From NCBI GenBank assembly GCA_017619375.1, contig JAFZSL010000038.1, forward strand, positions 62,001 to 126,000: a stretch of 64,000 nt of DNA, read 5' to 3'. Of this stretch, positions 1-9,700 are shown piece after piece. Position numbers and translations under genes: made by a program. Every line of letters begins with the position of its first letter. Position 1 is the first letter of the stretch. This stretch comes from Prevotella sp. (GTDB taxonomy: Bacteria; Bacteroidota; Bacteroidia; Bacteroidales; Bacteroidaceae). The notes beneath the pieces were generated by a model, which saw only the letters and a program-made list of their open reading frames with translations, was not told where the DNA came from and made no database searches.

Positions 1-33
1 TAAGGTAAAAAGATTGTTTTCAGGATAACGATG

Positions 34-64
34 CAAAGGTAAGCCATTTTTCTTAATGACCAAA
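34..64 (-). promoter_or_regulatory. Bacteroidetes-type promoter, leaving the window leftward
   Basis: On the minus strand, TTTG (61-64) is followed after 19 nt by TACCTTTG (34-41). This matches the Bacteroidetes primary-sigma consensus of TTTG, about 20 nt, TAnnTTTG. Transcription would start near position 30 and run off the left edge. No minus-strand ATG lies in bases 1-30, so the gene it drives starts outside the window. Confidence 0.65.
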
Positions 65-94
65 ATTAATCAATCCTTTTTTTCAGGCAAAAAT

Positions 95-114
95 AATTGT
101 GCGGGCGCACAATT
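95..114. repeat. Perfect 9-bp palindrome with 2-nt centre
   Basis: AATTGTGCG (95-103), then GG, then CGCACAATT (106-114). It sits about 30 bp upstream of the -33 box of the leftward promoter, a plausible operator position for a dimeric regulator. The short loop and lack of a gene to its left on the plus strand make a terminator less likely. Function is inferred only from symmetry. Confidence 0.45.
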
Positions 115-255
115 CATTTTTTAACAATTTTTATGATAAATATTTGCGTAATCGATTGAATAAAGCATAAAAAATGTCAATGATTAAAGATTATCTTCGA
201 AGTAAAAAAATTAGAGGAGTTAAAGAATTCAAGTTCCGCATTCGCTCAACTTTCA

Positions 256-299
256 GGAGTTAAAGGGGAGTTAAAAGGAAGTTAAAGGGGAGTTAAAGG
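256..299. repeat. 11-bp tandem repeat, four units
   Basis: Four consecutive 11-bp units with consensus GGAGTTAAAGG. Units 1 and 4 are identical; units 2 and 3 each differ at one base. A further copy of the first ten bases lies at 216-225. Confidence 0.85.
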
Positions 300-397
300 G
301 ACATATGCTCACTTTTAACGGCTTTTTTCAAGGAAATGATGTAATAGTGACTTCATTAAAACCTCCATCACGCCTCATTTTTTCCTACTTGCGGAAC

Positions 398-453
398 TTA
401 AATTAAAGAAATTAGCGACATTAGTTCTGCCTTTGACAGAATAATGTCGCTAA
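398..453 (-). terminator. Terminator of the two-gene minus-strand unit
   Basis: A 12-bp perfect stem (412-423 with 442-453) continues after one bulged base into a further 5-bp stem (425-429 with 437-441) around a 7-nt loop. Read on the minus strand it lies about 45 nt past the CotH stop and is followed by a T-rich run (TTTCTTTAATT), as expected of an intrinsic terminator. Confidence 0.6.
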
Positions 454-499
454 CTTCAAGCGAAGCGGTAACTTCGATATCTTCTTTATCTTGCTAATC

Positions 500-3400
500 T
501 CACCTGACGAATTTGCAGGACACCTTAGCGGCTTGGTCGTCGGTAGCCCTTGCCACGTAGAAGCCGGCGGGCAGATGCCTTACATCCAAGCGTGCTGCTC
601 CATGATTGATGTCCGCGGTCTGCTGTTCGACGAGCCTTCCATCATAGGTGTAGATGTCCACCTTCGCCCATTTTCCTACTTCGCTCTTGATGCAGAGTTG
701 CTGTGCAGCATAATAAATACGGAAGCCGTTTGCCGCAGCGATATACGGGTTGCGGATGTCAGACAAGTCGCCCTGTTCCACCTTGACCATATAACTGGTG
801 AGGATGTTTGTCTTTTCTATGGTCGGAACGTTCATCAAGTAGATGTCTGCCGTGCCGTCGGGATAGCGCCCCACGGTGGAGTTGCCGTCATGCGGCCCAT
901 ATTGCAGGATATCGCTCCAACTGCCATTGGAAGCCGTCAACACGACGGCGCCCTCCTCTCCAGCAAGTTTGAATGTAGCGTGGAGCGCCTGGTCGGTGGT
1001 CTCCAACTTGTCACACCAGACGACAAGATAGCCGTGTGCGGGAATGATGGTGCTTGCCGATGTTCCCGCCTTGGTGACCTTGTACTTGAGCGGTTGGTCG
1101 AGATTGTCGGAGAGATACATTCCTTCGATATCTACATCCTCGTCAGTGGTATTGTAGAGTTCCACCCAGTCGTTCTTCTTCCCGTACTCATTGATGAGGG
1201 CGTTATTGGAAGCGCTCACCTCATTGATGCAGACGGGATGGATGCCCGCCTCAGTCATCTCCTCCGGTGTCATCTCCCTATAGCAAGCCGTCAGCGACAA
1301 GTCACCATCTGGCAATTGGATACTCGCTTCGGTGGAGTAATAATTTGTGGTGGCTGCGTCGGAGGCAGTGGTGGAGATTGATGCATCCCAATAGAGGTCA
1401 GTGGAACTCGCGCTATTGTTGTGCACCTCCACCGCGATGGTGTTTACACCGCTGTGGAAGAGACCAGGGGCTAATTCCATCGTCCCCGTGTCGGGGTTGT
1501 TCGGTGCGTAAGTGGAAGCGTAGGTGTTGTAACTCACATGTCCGGAAGGCATGTTGTATCGTCCCGCCTCGGCGCCGTTGATATAGATGATGAAACCATC
1601 GTCGATGATGTAATGGAGCGTCACCTTGTCGTTCGCCTTCGGTGCGTTGGGGAAATCGACCTTGATGCGGAAATAAGCCGTCGGCCGCTTTTGATTGGCA
1701 TTATTGCCATAGTCGAGTGTCGTGCCGATGTAGTTCTTCCCATAGCCTAATGGTGCAATGCCGGTGTGCCATCCGTTCTCATTGTAGGAGGGCGAAGTCC
1801 AGTTCCTATTGTCGAGCGAACCCGCGTCATAGTAGTTCCACATCGACTTGTAAGGCATCACCGTGGACTCTTCACCATAGCCGTTGGTCCATCCTAGGAA
1901 CACATGCCCGGCCGGTGCCACCGCCTGTAGCGTGGCAGGTTGGAAGAGGTGTCCATTGAAGTACCCCGTGGGCACTTTCATACCGTTGACGAGGATGTCG
2001 GCATCCTCGACGTCGCTTTGCAACGTGACCTTCTGAGGCGTGGTATCATAGAGGTCGAACATCCAATAATTTCGCAGGCTGTTGATGGCCTCTGAGTTTC
2101 TTCTTCGCATGAAGTTCTTGATGCTGTTGGCAGTATTGTCCGCCGACCTACCTTCCAATTGCATGGCAGGATTGACCCTCGCCACAAGTTGGTCAACGAT
2201 ATCGACGGCCCTGTTGGCCTCATATACGCTTCCTCCCATCAAGCAGAAAGTATCGATGAATTTCTTTCTGAAGGATGCGTTTTCGAGCAAGTTGCGGAAG
2301 AGGGTGACGAAACGTATGGGACCTTGTATTCGTCCGAGCGATGTAGGATAGAGTTGGTCGAACGTGTACCATTCCTTTGACATGAACGTCCCGAAGGGGT
2401 CACCTGATTGGAACGAGCCGTCGAGGTCGAAATAGACGAAGCGGAACTTCCCATTGTCCCTGTTGCGGAAGCCTTTTACGTTGTTCTGCGGCCAGTCCCA
2501 GTTGGCGAGGTAGAACTGTCCTGCCATATAATTGACATATTCATCGATGTCCAGCATCTGGCAGATCTCGGCATAGACATCGTTGCTGGCAGCGTTGACG
2601 GAGAGGTTGTCCACGAGTTCGAGGAAGGCCTCATCGGTGCCACATTTCTGGATATAGCCGGAGTCGGGCGACATCTCAAACTGGTCTATCTCATCCTCGT
2701 CCCATCCGTAGTTGGCATAGACGTAATGCTTGTTGTTGGGTTCACGCACGTTGAGCACGCCGATGTACTGTCCGTTGATGAATTCATGGACGGGTTGGTA
2801 ACTCTGCACGTCGATGTCCACCCCCGACGACTGCACGATGTACTGGAGAGCCGCGTCCTTGATGCGGCATCCTGTGTCGTTTCCTCCGTTTCGAATATGC
2901 AATGTGCGGTTGCGAATGTATGGTTTGTCCTCGAAGAAGGGATAAGGCAGGTTCTTATTTCCACCCAATTCCTTGTTGCCCTTGAGTTTGAAGGCATGTG
3001 GAGTCCAGGCTCGGCTCCATCCGCCGCACATCTCAAGGTTGACATCCTGGTTGAGCACCATCTCCCCGTCGGCATCGAGGTAGGATAAGTTGACGGGGCG
3101 CTCCCAGTCCATATTCCAATTGCATTTCGACGACTGTCCATTGCCGGGCCTTCCGTTGACACCCCTGACATACACACCGATGGAGTCGTCGTAGAGGAAC
3201 CTGTTGTCACTAACGACAGAGACGACGGGCAGGGTGTAGTCACGATTGCGCTGGATGTAGGAACGTGTGGTGACCCTTGAGGGGAGCATGTCGTCGGCGA
3301 AGAGGCGGAAACGATAGCACTGCGTCTCGCTGACATTGAACTGTCCCGTCTGACTGGTGTCACCATTGCGCATGGTGGGCAGCGAACCGTCGGTGGTGTA

Positions 3401-5629
3401 CCTGAGGGTGGTGCCCGCCGGTATGGTGACATTCACGCTGAGGGGGTTGTTGAAGAGTTGCGAAGGTTGGTCGACGACAGGTGCGGCGAGTTGGGTGTCA
3501 TAGAACTTGGAGGAGGCGTTAGACTTCCCCGGCGTGGCATCGGCCGTGAATCCCCAAGTGTCGCCACCGTCCGTAGTGCGTGCATAACAAACCCTTTCCA
3601 TGCTCTCCGGGTATTGCACAGAGGCAATGACCTTTTCCCCGTCGCTGAGGAACAGTTCTCCTCCATCGACATCGAGTTTGAAGGGTGCTTGAGCGGGGTT
3701 GAGATTGTTGCTGTCAAACCATATGACGCGGAAGCCACGAGCCGGCACTATTCCCACGCTTGAAGGCATGCACCATTTCTTAAGGTTTGCCGCGTCGTCG
3801 CTCAAGTATAATCCCACCAGTTTGGTGGCTTGCCTTGTAGGGTTGTAGAGTTCCACCCACCCGTCGAAGTTGAAAGCAGGGCTGATATACTCGTCGATAT
3901 TGGAGGCCATCACCTCGTTGATGACGATGGCATCATTGGATGCTCCTTTACCCACACGCACCGTCACCGATGCGCTGAGGTTGGAACCATCGCAGGTGGT
4001 GGCGGTGATGGTGGTGACACCGTCGGCAATACCAGTGACGCGACCAGTGTTATCGACCGAGGCTACACTCTCGTCGGCAGATGTCCAGACGACGTCCTTG
4101 ATGAGTGCGTTGTCAGGCTGTATGGTAGCGGTGCATTGGGTGGTCTCCGAGACGATGATGTCGGCCTTCTCAATGCTGACATCGATGCTTGTGACCTTTA
4201 CGATTTCGCCGGCGTACTCCAACTTGAAATTGTCGAAGCAGCACCAGTTGGAATAATTGGTGTTATAACAATAGAGTCCTATGGGCATGTCATTCTCTCC
4301 ACCGGGGTGATAGAATACGAGGCTGTTGTTATATGCTCCTCTTGAGAAAGCCTCCGCCGCCGATTCCATACCGTTTGGGTAATAAGGGCCTCCCCACCAA
4401 CTGGGGCTCCAGCAGTTGGTGGAATAGTCGTCAAAAGAGAAGGAGTATATGCTGGAGACCGGCCTTGAATCATAGCAGCCTCTCAACATCCCGGTAATGT
4501 CTTCATTTCCATTGAGGAAAGCCTCATACGCCACATCGTGGTCGCCTGTCCTATAGAAAGCCTGAACGGAGAGTTTGTACCACCCCTCAGGCATCCCCTT
4601 GAGAGTTTGGGTAAATTCATAATAGCCGTTCCAGAACTCAAAGCATTCATAGCCGACCGTTTGTGAGGAGGCGCCGGAATTGATATCCCAACCGTCGGTC
4701 CTGTTGTTGTCGAATCCGGGATTGACGAGGAAATAGTCGGTGAGGTCCATCCATTCCAAAGTGTCAGGCACCACGGTGACAGTGGCAGAAGCCTTGAGGT
4801 TGGAGCCATCGGTGGTGGTGGCGGTGATGACGGCGGTGCCGACACTGTTGCCATACACTTCTCCGTTCCTTCCCACAGAAGCCACCTCCGGGTTGCTCGA
4901 CTCCCATGTCACCTCCTTGGTGGCAGCGTTTTCCGGCAAGATGGTGTACTCCGCCCAAGTCGTTTCACCGGGTATGATTTCCGACCAGGGGATAGTCACT
5001 TTCAATTCTGAAGCCAGCACGAGTTCGCCATCGTATTCGAGTTTGAAGTTGTCGAAAATGCACCAGTTGGAACCTTGATAATCGAAGCATTGTAATCCGA
5101 TGTCCATATATTCCCCGTCAGATGAGAACTCAAAGACATTCTGGTATTCACCTTCTGCGAATGCGTTGGATGCCGCCTGCATGTTATCGGGATAGTAATG
5201 TTTGTCATCGGGCGTCCACCACGCACCATCATACCTTCTTTCAAACGACTTGGAGAAGATGCTCTTGATGGGTTGCAACGCCTCATCACCTGCAAAGATG
5301 TATGCGGTGACCTCTTCCTTTCCGGCCTGATAGTCGTTGTAGCAAACCTCAAAGTCGGCACATCGATAATAGCCCTGAAAGGTGAAACGGTAGTTGCCTT
5401 TCGGCAGTTGCAGGTTTTTGAAGAAATAGAAGTATCCGTTCCAAAACTCAAAACATCCATAATTGGCTGTCTGCGATGATGCATTGCTGTTCCAATCCCA
5501 CCCATAGCCCGAATTATTGTCAAAGCGAGGGTTTTCAAAATAGATGTTGGTGACATCGACCCATTCCGCCTTGACACCGATGGCCGACGCCAAGAGGAAT
5601 AAAGAAAACAGATAGTTTTTTAAATTCAT
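500..5629 (-). CDS. Secreted CotH kinase family protein with lamin-tail and Big_2 domains
   Basis: A large exported multidomain protein of about 1709 aa. The start was placed at the Met that opens a signal peptide (MNLKNYLFSLFLLASAIGVKA); ATGs at 5635 and 5674 are possible. Order of parts, residues approximate: a galactose-binding-like module (30-210), Big_2 Ig fold (210-288), a second copy of the module (300-478), second Big_2 (485-563), lamin-tail domain (565-705), chitobiase-C-like segment (720-800), CotH kinase-like domain (800-1215), a beta-sandwich region, a second lamin-tail domain (about 1465-1590), and a sorting-type C-terminus with YDGRLVEQ near the end. The CotH signature NWDWPQNN and the downstream FDLDGSF, expected metal and nucleotide ligands, are both present. 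CotH proteins are atypical secretory kinases; the substrate here is unknown. It follows the GH128-like gene by 76 bp, probably co-transcribed. Confidence 0.85.
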   Translation of the reverse strand: MNLKNYLFSLFLLASAIGVKAEWVDVTNIYFENPRFDNNSGYGWDWNSNASSQTANYGCFEFWNGYFYFFKNLQLPKGNYRFTFQGYYRCADFEVCYNDYQAGKEEVTAYIFAGDEALQPIKSIFSKSFERRYDGAWWTPDDKHYYPDNMQAASNAFAEGEYQNVFEFSSDGEYMDIGLQCFDYQGSNWCIFDNFKLEYDGELVLASELKVTIPWSEIIPGETTWAEYTILPENAATKEVTWESSNPEVASVGRNGEVYGNSVGTAVITATTTDGSNLKASATVTVVPDTLEWMDLTDYFLVNPGFDNNRTDGWDINSGASSQTVGYECFEFWNGYYEFTQTLKGMPEGWYKLSVQAFYRTGDHDVAYEAFLNGNEDITGMLRGCYDSRPVSSIYSFSFDDYSTNCWSPSWWGGPYYPNGMESAAEAFSRGAYNNSLVFYHPGGENDMPIGLYCYNTNYSNWCCFDNFKLEYAGEIVKVTSIDVSIEKADIIVSETTQCTATIQPDNALIKDVVWTSADESVASVDNTGRVTGIADGVTTITATTCDGSNLSASVTVRVGKGASNDAIVINEVMASNIDEYISPAFNFDGWVELYNPTRQATKLVGLYLSDDAANLKKWCMPSSVGIVPARGFRVIWFDSNNLNPAQAPFKLDVDGGELFLSDGEKVIASVQYPESMERVCYARTTDGGDTWGFTADATPGKSNASSKFYDTQLAAPVVDQPSQLFNNPLSVNVTIPAGTTLRYTTDGSLPTMRNGDTSQTGQFNVSETQCYRFRLFADDMLPSRVTTRSYIQRNRDYTLPVVSVVSDNRFLYDDSIGVYVRGVNGRPGNGQSSKCNWNMDWERPVNLSYLDADGEMVLNQDVNLEMCGGWSRAWTPHAFKLKGNKELGGNKNLPYPFFEDKPYIRNRTLHIRNGGNDTGCRIKDAALQYIVQSSGVDIDVQSYQPVHEFINGQYIGVLNVREPNNKHYVYANYGWDEDEIDQFEMSPDSGYIQKCGTDEAFLELVDNLSVNAASNDVYAEICQMLDIDEYVNYMAGQFYLANWDWPQNNVKGFRNRDNGKFRFVYFDLDGSFQSGDPFGTFMSKEWYTFDQLYPTSLGRIQGPIRFVTLFRNLLENASFRKKFIDTFCLMGGSVYEANRAVDIVDQLVARVNPAMQLEGRSADNTANSIKNFMRRRNSEAINSLRNYWMFDLYDTTPQKVTLQSDVEDADILVNGMKVPTGYFNGHLFQPATLQAVAPAGHVFLGWTNGYGEESTVMPYKSMWNYYDAGSLDNRNWTSPSYNENGWHTGIAPLGYGKNYIGTTLDYGNNANQKRPTAYFRIKVDFPNAPKANDKVTLHYIIDDGFIIYINGAEAGRYNMPSGHVSYNTYASTYAPNNPDTGTMELAPGLFHSGVNTIAVEVHNNSASSTDLYWDASISTTASDAATTNYYSTEASIQLPDGDLSLTACYREMTPEEMTEAGIHPVCINEVSASNNALINEYGKKNDWVELYNTTDEDVDIEGMYLSDNLDQPLKYKVTKAGTSASTIIPAHGYLVVWCDKLETTDQALHATFKLAGEEGAVVLTASNGSWSDILQYGPHDGNSTVGRYPDGTADIYLMNVPTIEKTNILTSYMVKVEQGDLSDIRNPYIAAANGFRIYYAAQQLCIKSEVGKWAKVDIYTYDGRLVEQQTADINHGAARLDVRHLPAGFYVARATDDQAAKVSCKFVR

Positions 5630-5705
5630 TGTCATTTTTTGATGAAAAGAACACGAGGCTTGAACCATCGTCATTCTCTAATTCGATAATTCGGGATGAA
5701 AACCG

Positions 5706-8700
5706 CTATTTCTTGACGGTCTTGATGGCTTTGCCGTCCTTGACCTGGATGACGATGCCTTTCTGGTTGCCTGCCGGCTGTCCGCTGATGTTGTATGTCT
5801 TGATATCCTGACCGTTGAAGCCCGGCAAGGTGATACCCTCGGGATTGTCCACGATGTTCATGGTGAGTCCGTCCCAAACGTCCAACTCTTCCATCCCGTC
5901 CAGGGAGTAGATGATGGCGGAATAACTCTCTATCTTCGGACGCTCCTCTCCCACCTTCATCCAACAGCCGTTGTCGAGCACGTAGGTTCCGATGGGCGCC
6001 CTGGCTGTCGTTTTGAAGAAGCCCCTGAGATTGTTCTGCGTGGCATAGGGCAGCGGTGTACTGGCCACCTCGCCATACTCATAGAAGACAATGTTGTCGG
6101 TGTCGGCGATATAGATGACAGGCTGCCCAGCCTCCACTTGTTCCACCTCCTGCAAGGCTACCTTTTCGTGTGACGCAAGAATGCCAGCGATGACATAGCA
6201 CCTGGCTCCCTCCGACACTTTGTAGGCGTAGGGTAGGCAGATGGTCTTCCACACTCCCGGTTCTGCAGCGTGCTTGTGTATGGGGTGGAAGCGCAGCACG
6301 AAGTCGGTGGCGCACCACCATCCCTCACGCTTGTCGCCCATGTTGTTGGGGTCGCCAATGGCGTGCCAGGCATTGTCGATGGCTCCTTGCTTCGACCCGA
6401 GGAAACCGATGGTGACTTCCCCACCCTCTTCCACATACAACGGCGTAGTGGTGAGCGTTTGCCAGATGTCGCCCACGGAGGTCAGGTCGAAATAGTCATA
6501 TTGCAAGTTGGGAGTCACGGCGGTGTCGCCCTGGCAGACAAGGTATCCATGTTGGTCGCTAAGGCAATAATGCTGCGTGGTGGCCTTGCATTCCAACATG
6601 TAGAGACCTTCCGGCAACTGTTGGATTTTCTGCCTGACCTCCATGGTCTGTGCTTTCCCTTGCGAAGCGCTGACGTTGCTCCACCAAGCATTCCAACAGG
6701 TCTTTCCACTGACGGTGTTGAGTCGTTGGTCACCACCCTTGTATGTGCCCACCTTCACCTCCCATCCGTTGGATGAAGCGAACTTGGGTTGCTGCGGTTG
6801 CACCTCTGCCTCGGTGGTGGGGAAGAAGGCCTCGAGGGCAACTTGGAGTTGCTTACGGGCGTTGATGGTCTGCTCGGCAGTGGCGGCGTTGCCGGCCATA
6901 GCGAGTGCTTCGTCAAGGCTTTCCTTCCCCTCGAACCGCATGTCACTCACCGTACCGGCGACTTTGACCAAAGAGTCGATGACCGTTTTGTCGCGCATGG
7001 CAGTCAGCATGGCTTCGATGGCGTCTTGTGCAATGTACAGAGCCTCGTCGTCATTGGAGGCGACGGTTGCCATCTTGGAGGACAAGTCGGTGTTGAGGTC
7101 TTCCCATGTGGTGTTGGTCTCCATCAGTGCGTTGGCTTGCACTTTGGCTTTCTCCACACCGTCGGCCACGGCCTCCTCACGGGTGTTGTAGAGCGGTCGC
7201 AGTTCGATTTTATCCAACTGTCCCTTGGCATTGAGCCATCTGAAAGCGAGGAGGGCTTGCTCGTAGTTGCCGCTATTGAAGGTAACGGTCTGCTTCAACC
7301 AGTCGGATGTGGAATTGAATTTGGCCACGTTGATTGTCTCGTCATTGCCATCCTTGGAAAGACTGAACCTAAGGTAGATGCCGGCGTTGCGCGAGGCTAT
7401 GGAGAACACATAATCCTGATTGGGTTTCAAGGCGACGACTTTCTTGAGCGATGCGGCGTGGTCCACACCTCCCGACCCGCAAGCCTGGAGGTAGGGTCCA
7501 CCATCATGTCCACCCTTCTGCACCACTTCGAAGTACGGCATTCCGATGGGCGAACCGTTTCCCGAGGTCCAATCATAGAAACCCAGGTCGAAGTCACCGT
7601 TGACGAAGACGTTGCCACCCGCATATTTTTTCCCTCCGGTATCGATGGTGATGGCATCGCCCACATCGATGTCGTCGCTGGTGTAGTGGTCCACTCCGAG
7701 AAGGTCGACGATGTGCACCCTGTAGGCAGCGCCCTCGGGGGCATTCTCATCGACGTAGGTGTAGTTGGCAGCCGTTTCCTTCATTTCCACGACAGCAATG
7801 GTCTCCCATTGTCCTCCCCTTGCCTTGCGCTGCACTTCCATGAGTTGGTTGTATTCCCCATTGAGGTCGCGCCAGGTGATCGTGCTCCTGCCCTCCTCCG
7901 TGGTGACCTTGAAATTAGAAAGGCCGTATTGACGCGGGAGGGTGGGAACAAACTCATATTTGCCGTTGTATCCCACGCCGGTGTTCATACTGGCATAGTA
8001 TTCTCCCGCGGGGGTGAGGTTTCCGTTCCAGTAAATCTTTGAACAGTTGGCTTCACTATTCCAATAATAGTAGCGCTCAATGTAGTCCCAGGAATTAAGT
8101 TTGGTACAGATGCTCTTCACGGCATCCCTATTCTGGTTGAGTTGGGCGGTGGTGGGGTTGTCACGGTTGGCTCCCGTGGCAATGCCGAAGATGCCGTTGT
8201 TGTTCCATGAGGCTCCCCATACCCATTCGGAAATCCAGACGGGGCGTTTGTAGGTGTCCACCCACCCCTTGATGTTGTTGAAACTGCCTTCTGTCCAGTA
8301 GCAGTGAAGATCGATGATGTCGCATCGCCATCCCCTGGCGTCGATGGAATCGAGGAAGGCACGGAGGTGGTTGAGACTCCCGTCATGTGAGGAAGGCGAA
8401 CAAAGTCTCATGCCTGTAGCCATGAGGTTCTCCCAATTGTTTAGGATTTCGTCCACGCTCTGCGGATGGTCATCTGCGGAGTTTCCGGGTTCGTTGTTGG
8501 TTTTCATATGAGGAGAGTATCCCACTGAACCGCAGGCGCTTGCCGAGGGCCAGTCCTCGTAGATATGGTGTGGCACACACTCCACGTCGGGACCGCGGTC
8601 CTCTCCCAGACTGAAGGAATAGCAAGAGGTGACGTTGAGTTGTGCGCATGGGTCGGCCCTTGTGTCGTTGGCGATGCCTGACTTGCTGGTGTCGTTCCAC

Positions 8701-9326
8701 TTAAAGATGCGGTAGGAGGAGATTCTTCCAGCAAGTATGGTGGGTAGTTCCGCCATCTCGATGTCGTTGTCGGCAGCGATGAAGCATCGGCTGTAGCCTC
8801 TTCCACGTGGTTGGGTAGAAAAAGTGACCATATAACCTCGCTTGAGTTTGAAACTCTGTATCTTGTTGTTGAGTTTCTCGGCAGACAAGGTGTTCATGAA
8901 CCCGCCGCTGTTCTCCAAACCGAAGTCATTGACGGCGGTGCCCCCGAAATTTTTCTCGGAAAAGACAGTGAGCGGTTTGAAATTGGCGGCATAGGGCATG
9001 ATGATGCACCCCCTGTTGTGTATCTTCACCTGGCAGTTGGTGTTGTTGACCGCCCTGACGCCGTTGATTTTCACGTGTGAGAGCCACAGTGGAGCCTTGG
9101 AAGGTTTGACCGCCTCGAGTATAAGCACGGCATGTTCGGTGTTGACGATGTCCACCTCGCCGTCGTCGGTGAAGGGCGTGCTGGAGGTGATGACATAATC
9201 CACATTATCGGAAATGGTGACGTTGTTGGACACTTGCACCACTCTCTGTGTCGTATTCGCGGAAACAGCAAGCGCCATCCCCCAAAGAAGGAGGACAATG
9301 ATTGAAATGAAGGAGAGTTTTCTCAT
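5706..9326 (-). CDS. Secreted GH128-like (Asl1-type) glycoside hydrolase, multimodular
   Basis: 1206 aa with a clear signal peptide (MRKLSFISIIVLLLWGMALAVSA). Residues about 200-420 resemble the Glyco_hydro_cc/GH128 barrel: NNEP near 278 would supply the acid/base glutamate and WISEW near 366 the nucleophile, with DIIDLHCYW between them. GH128 members characterised so far act on beta-1,3-glucans; the substrate here is inferred at best. After the barrel come an FnIII-like domain (about 450-545), a carbohydrate-binding-like jelly roll opening with VNGDFDLGFYDW (about 560-700), a helical FIVAR-like stretch (700-815) and another binding-like module (830-1010). The C-terminus (YNISGQPAGNQKGIVIQ) is of the sorting type. 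It heads a minus-strand unit with the CotH gene and is divergent from another glycosidase. Confidence 0.75.
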   Translation of the reverse strand: MRKLSFISIIVLLLWGMALAVSANTTQRVVQVSNNVTISDNVDYVITSSTPFTDDGEVDIVNTEHAVLILEAVKPSKAPLWLSHVKINGVRAVNNTNCQVKIHNRGCIIMPYAANFKPLTVFSEKNFGGTAVNDFGLENSGGFMNTLSAEKLNNKIQSFKLKRGYMVTFSTQPRGRGYSRCFIAADNDIEMAELPTILAGRISSYRIFKWNDTSKSGIANDTRADPCAQLNVTSCYSFSLGEDRGPDVECVPHHIYEDWPSASACGSVGYSPHMKTNNEPGNSADDHPQSVDEILNNWENLMATGMRLCSPSSHDGSLNHLRAFLDSIDARGWRCDIIDLHCYWTEGSFNNIKGWVDTYKRPVWISEWVWGASWNNNGIFGIATGANRDNPTTAQLNQNRDAVKSICTKLNSWDYIERYYYWNSEANCSKIYWNGNLTPAGEYYASMNTGVGYNGKYEFVPTLPRQYGLSNFKVTTEEGRSTITWRDLNGEYNQLMEVQRKARGGQWETIAVVEMKETAANYTYVDENAPEGAAYRVHIVDLLGVDHYTSDDIDVGDAITIDTGGKKYAGGNVFVNGDFDLGFYDWTSGNGSPIGMPYFEVVQKGGHDGGPYLQACGSGGVDHAASLKKVVALKPNQDYVFSIASRNAGIYLRFSLSKDGNDETINVAKFNSTSDWLKQTVTFNSGNYEQALLAFRWLNAKGQLDKIELRPLYNTREEAVADGVEKAKVQANALMETNTTWEDLNTDLSSKMATVASNDDEALYIAQDAIEAMLTAMRDKTVIDSLVKVAGTVSDMRFEGKESLDEALAMAGNAATAEQTINARKQLQVALEAFFPTTEAEVQPQQPKFASSNGWEVKVGTYKGGDQRLNTVSGKTCWNAWWSNVSASQGKAQTMEVRQKIQQLPEGLYMLECKATTQHYCLSDQHGYLVCQGDTAVTPNLQYDYFDLTSVGDIWQTLTTTPLYVEEGGEVTIGFLGSKQGAIDNAWHAIGDPNNMGDKREGWWCATDFVLRFHPIHKHAAEPGVWKTICLPYAYKVSEGARCYVIAGILASHEKVALQEVEQVEAGQPVIYIADTDNIVFYEYGEVASTPLPYATQNNLRGFFKTTARAPIGTYVLDNGCWMKVGEERPKIESYSAIIYSLDGMEELDVWDGLTMNIVDNPEGITLPGFNGQDIKTYNISGQPAGNQKGIVIQVKDGKAIKTVKK

Positions 9327-9700
9327 ATGGTCTTGGTAGTTTGGTTTTGCTTTGAGAGACGGGTTAGGCGGAAGGCGCCGAGTCGGGGTCCGAAAAACGT
9401 GTTTCGATACATTTTCCGCACCATGCTTGCAAAATTACGCAAAAAAAATGAAACGACTTATATAAATAGGTTATTTTTTTCTCTCATGGCCATTGGAGGG
9501 TGTTGAAAGCGAGTTTTCCTGACAATCAGGCTAACCTTTCTCACCTGTGACAAAAAGCATAGACCATCCCCAAATTGTTCAATGAACCCATTCAATGCGA
9601 AACTGTTAATAAATACAAAAAGGAGGTATGTAGATAGCCCGTGTTTGAAAATGATAAAAAAAAAGACTATCTTTGGGGAAAAATCAAATCCTGCAGACCT
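9327..9700. other. Divergent intergenic region between two glycosidase genes
   Basis: Non-coding and A+T rich in its middle. It holds a good rightward promoter at 9644-9675 and a weaker leftward -7 element (CAAAATTA on the plus strand, 9430-9437) without a matching -33 box, about 100 nt ahead of the minus-strand start codon. No RNA gene was recognised. Confidence 0.6.
9644..9675 (+). promoter_or_regulatory. Promoter of the GH-A-type glycosidase gene
   Basis: TTTG (9644-9647), 20 nt, then TATCTTTG (9668-9675), a full match to the Bacteroidetes consensus. The predicted start point near 9680 lies downstream of the longest possible ORF start (GTG at 9641), so it supports ATG 9701 as the true start with a leader of about 20 nt. 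Confidence 0.75.

Larger units (their letters stand above)
1..499. other. Non-coding region left of the CotH gene
   Basis: No convincing coding sequence is present. The stretch holds, in order: a leftward promoter (34-64), a short perfect palindrome (95-114), an isolated GGAGTTAAAG copy at 216-225, a four-unit 11-bp tandem repeat (256-299), a 10-bp inverted repeat pair that brackets the tandem array (231-240 and 390-399), and a long hairpin (412-453) just beyond the stop codon of the minus-strand CotH gene. The sequence is much richer in A+T than the neighbouring genes. Confidence 0.7.

Noticed and set aside
6789-8042. Long plus-strand ORF (417 codons) opposite the GH128-like gene
   Set aside because: Lies wholly antisense to a well-supported gene; its composition is the mirror of that gene and it has no recognisable domain.
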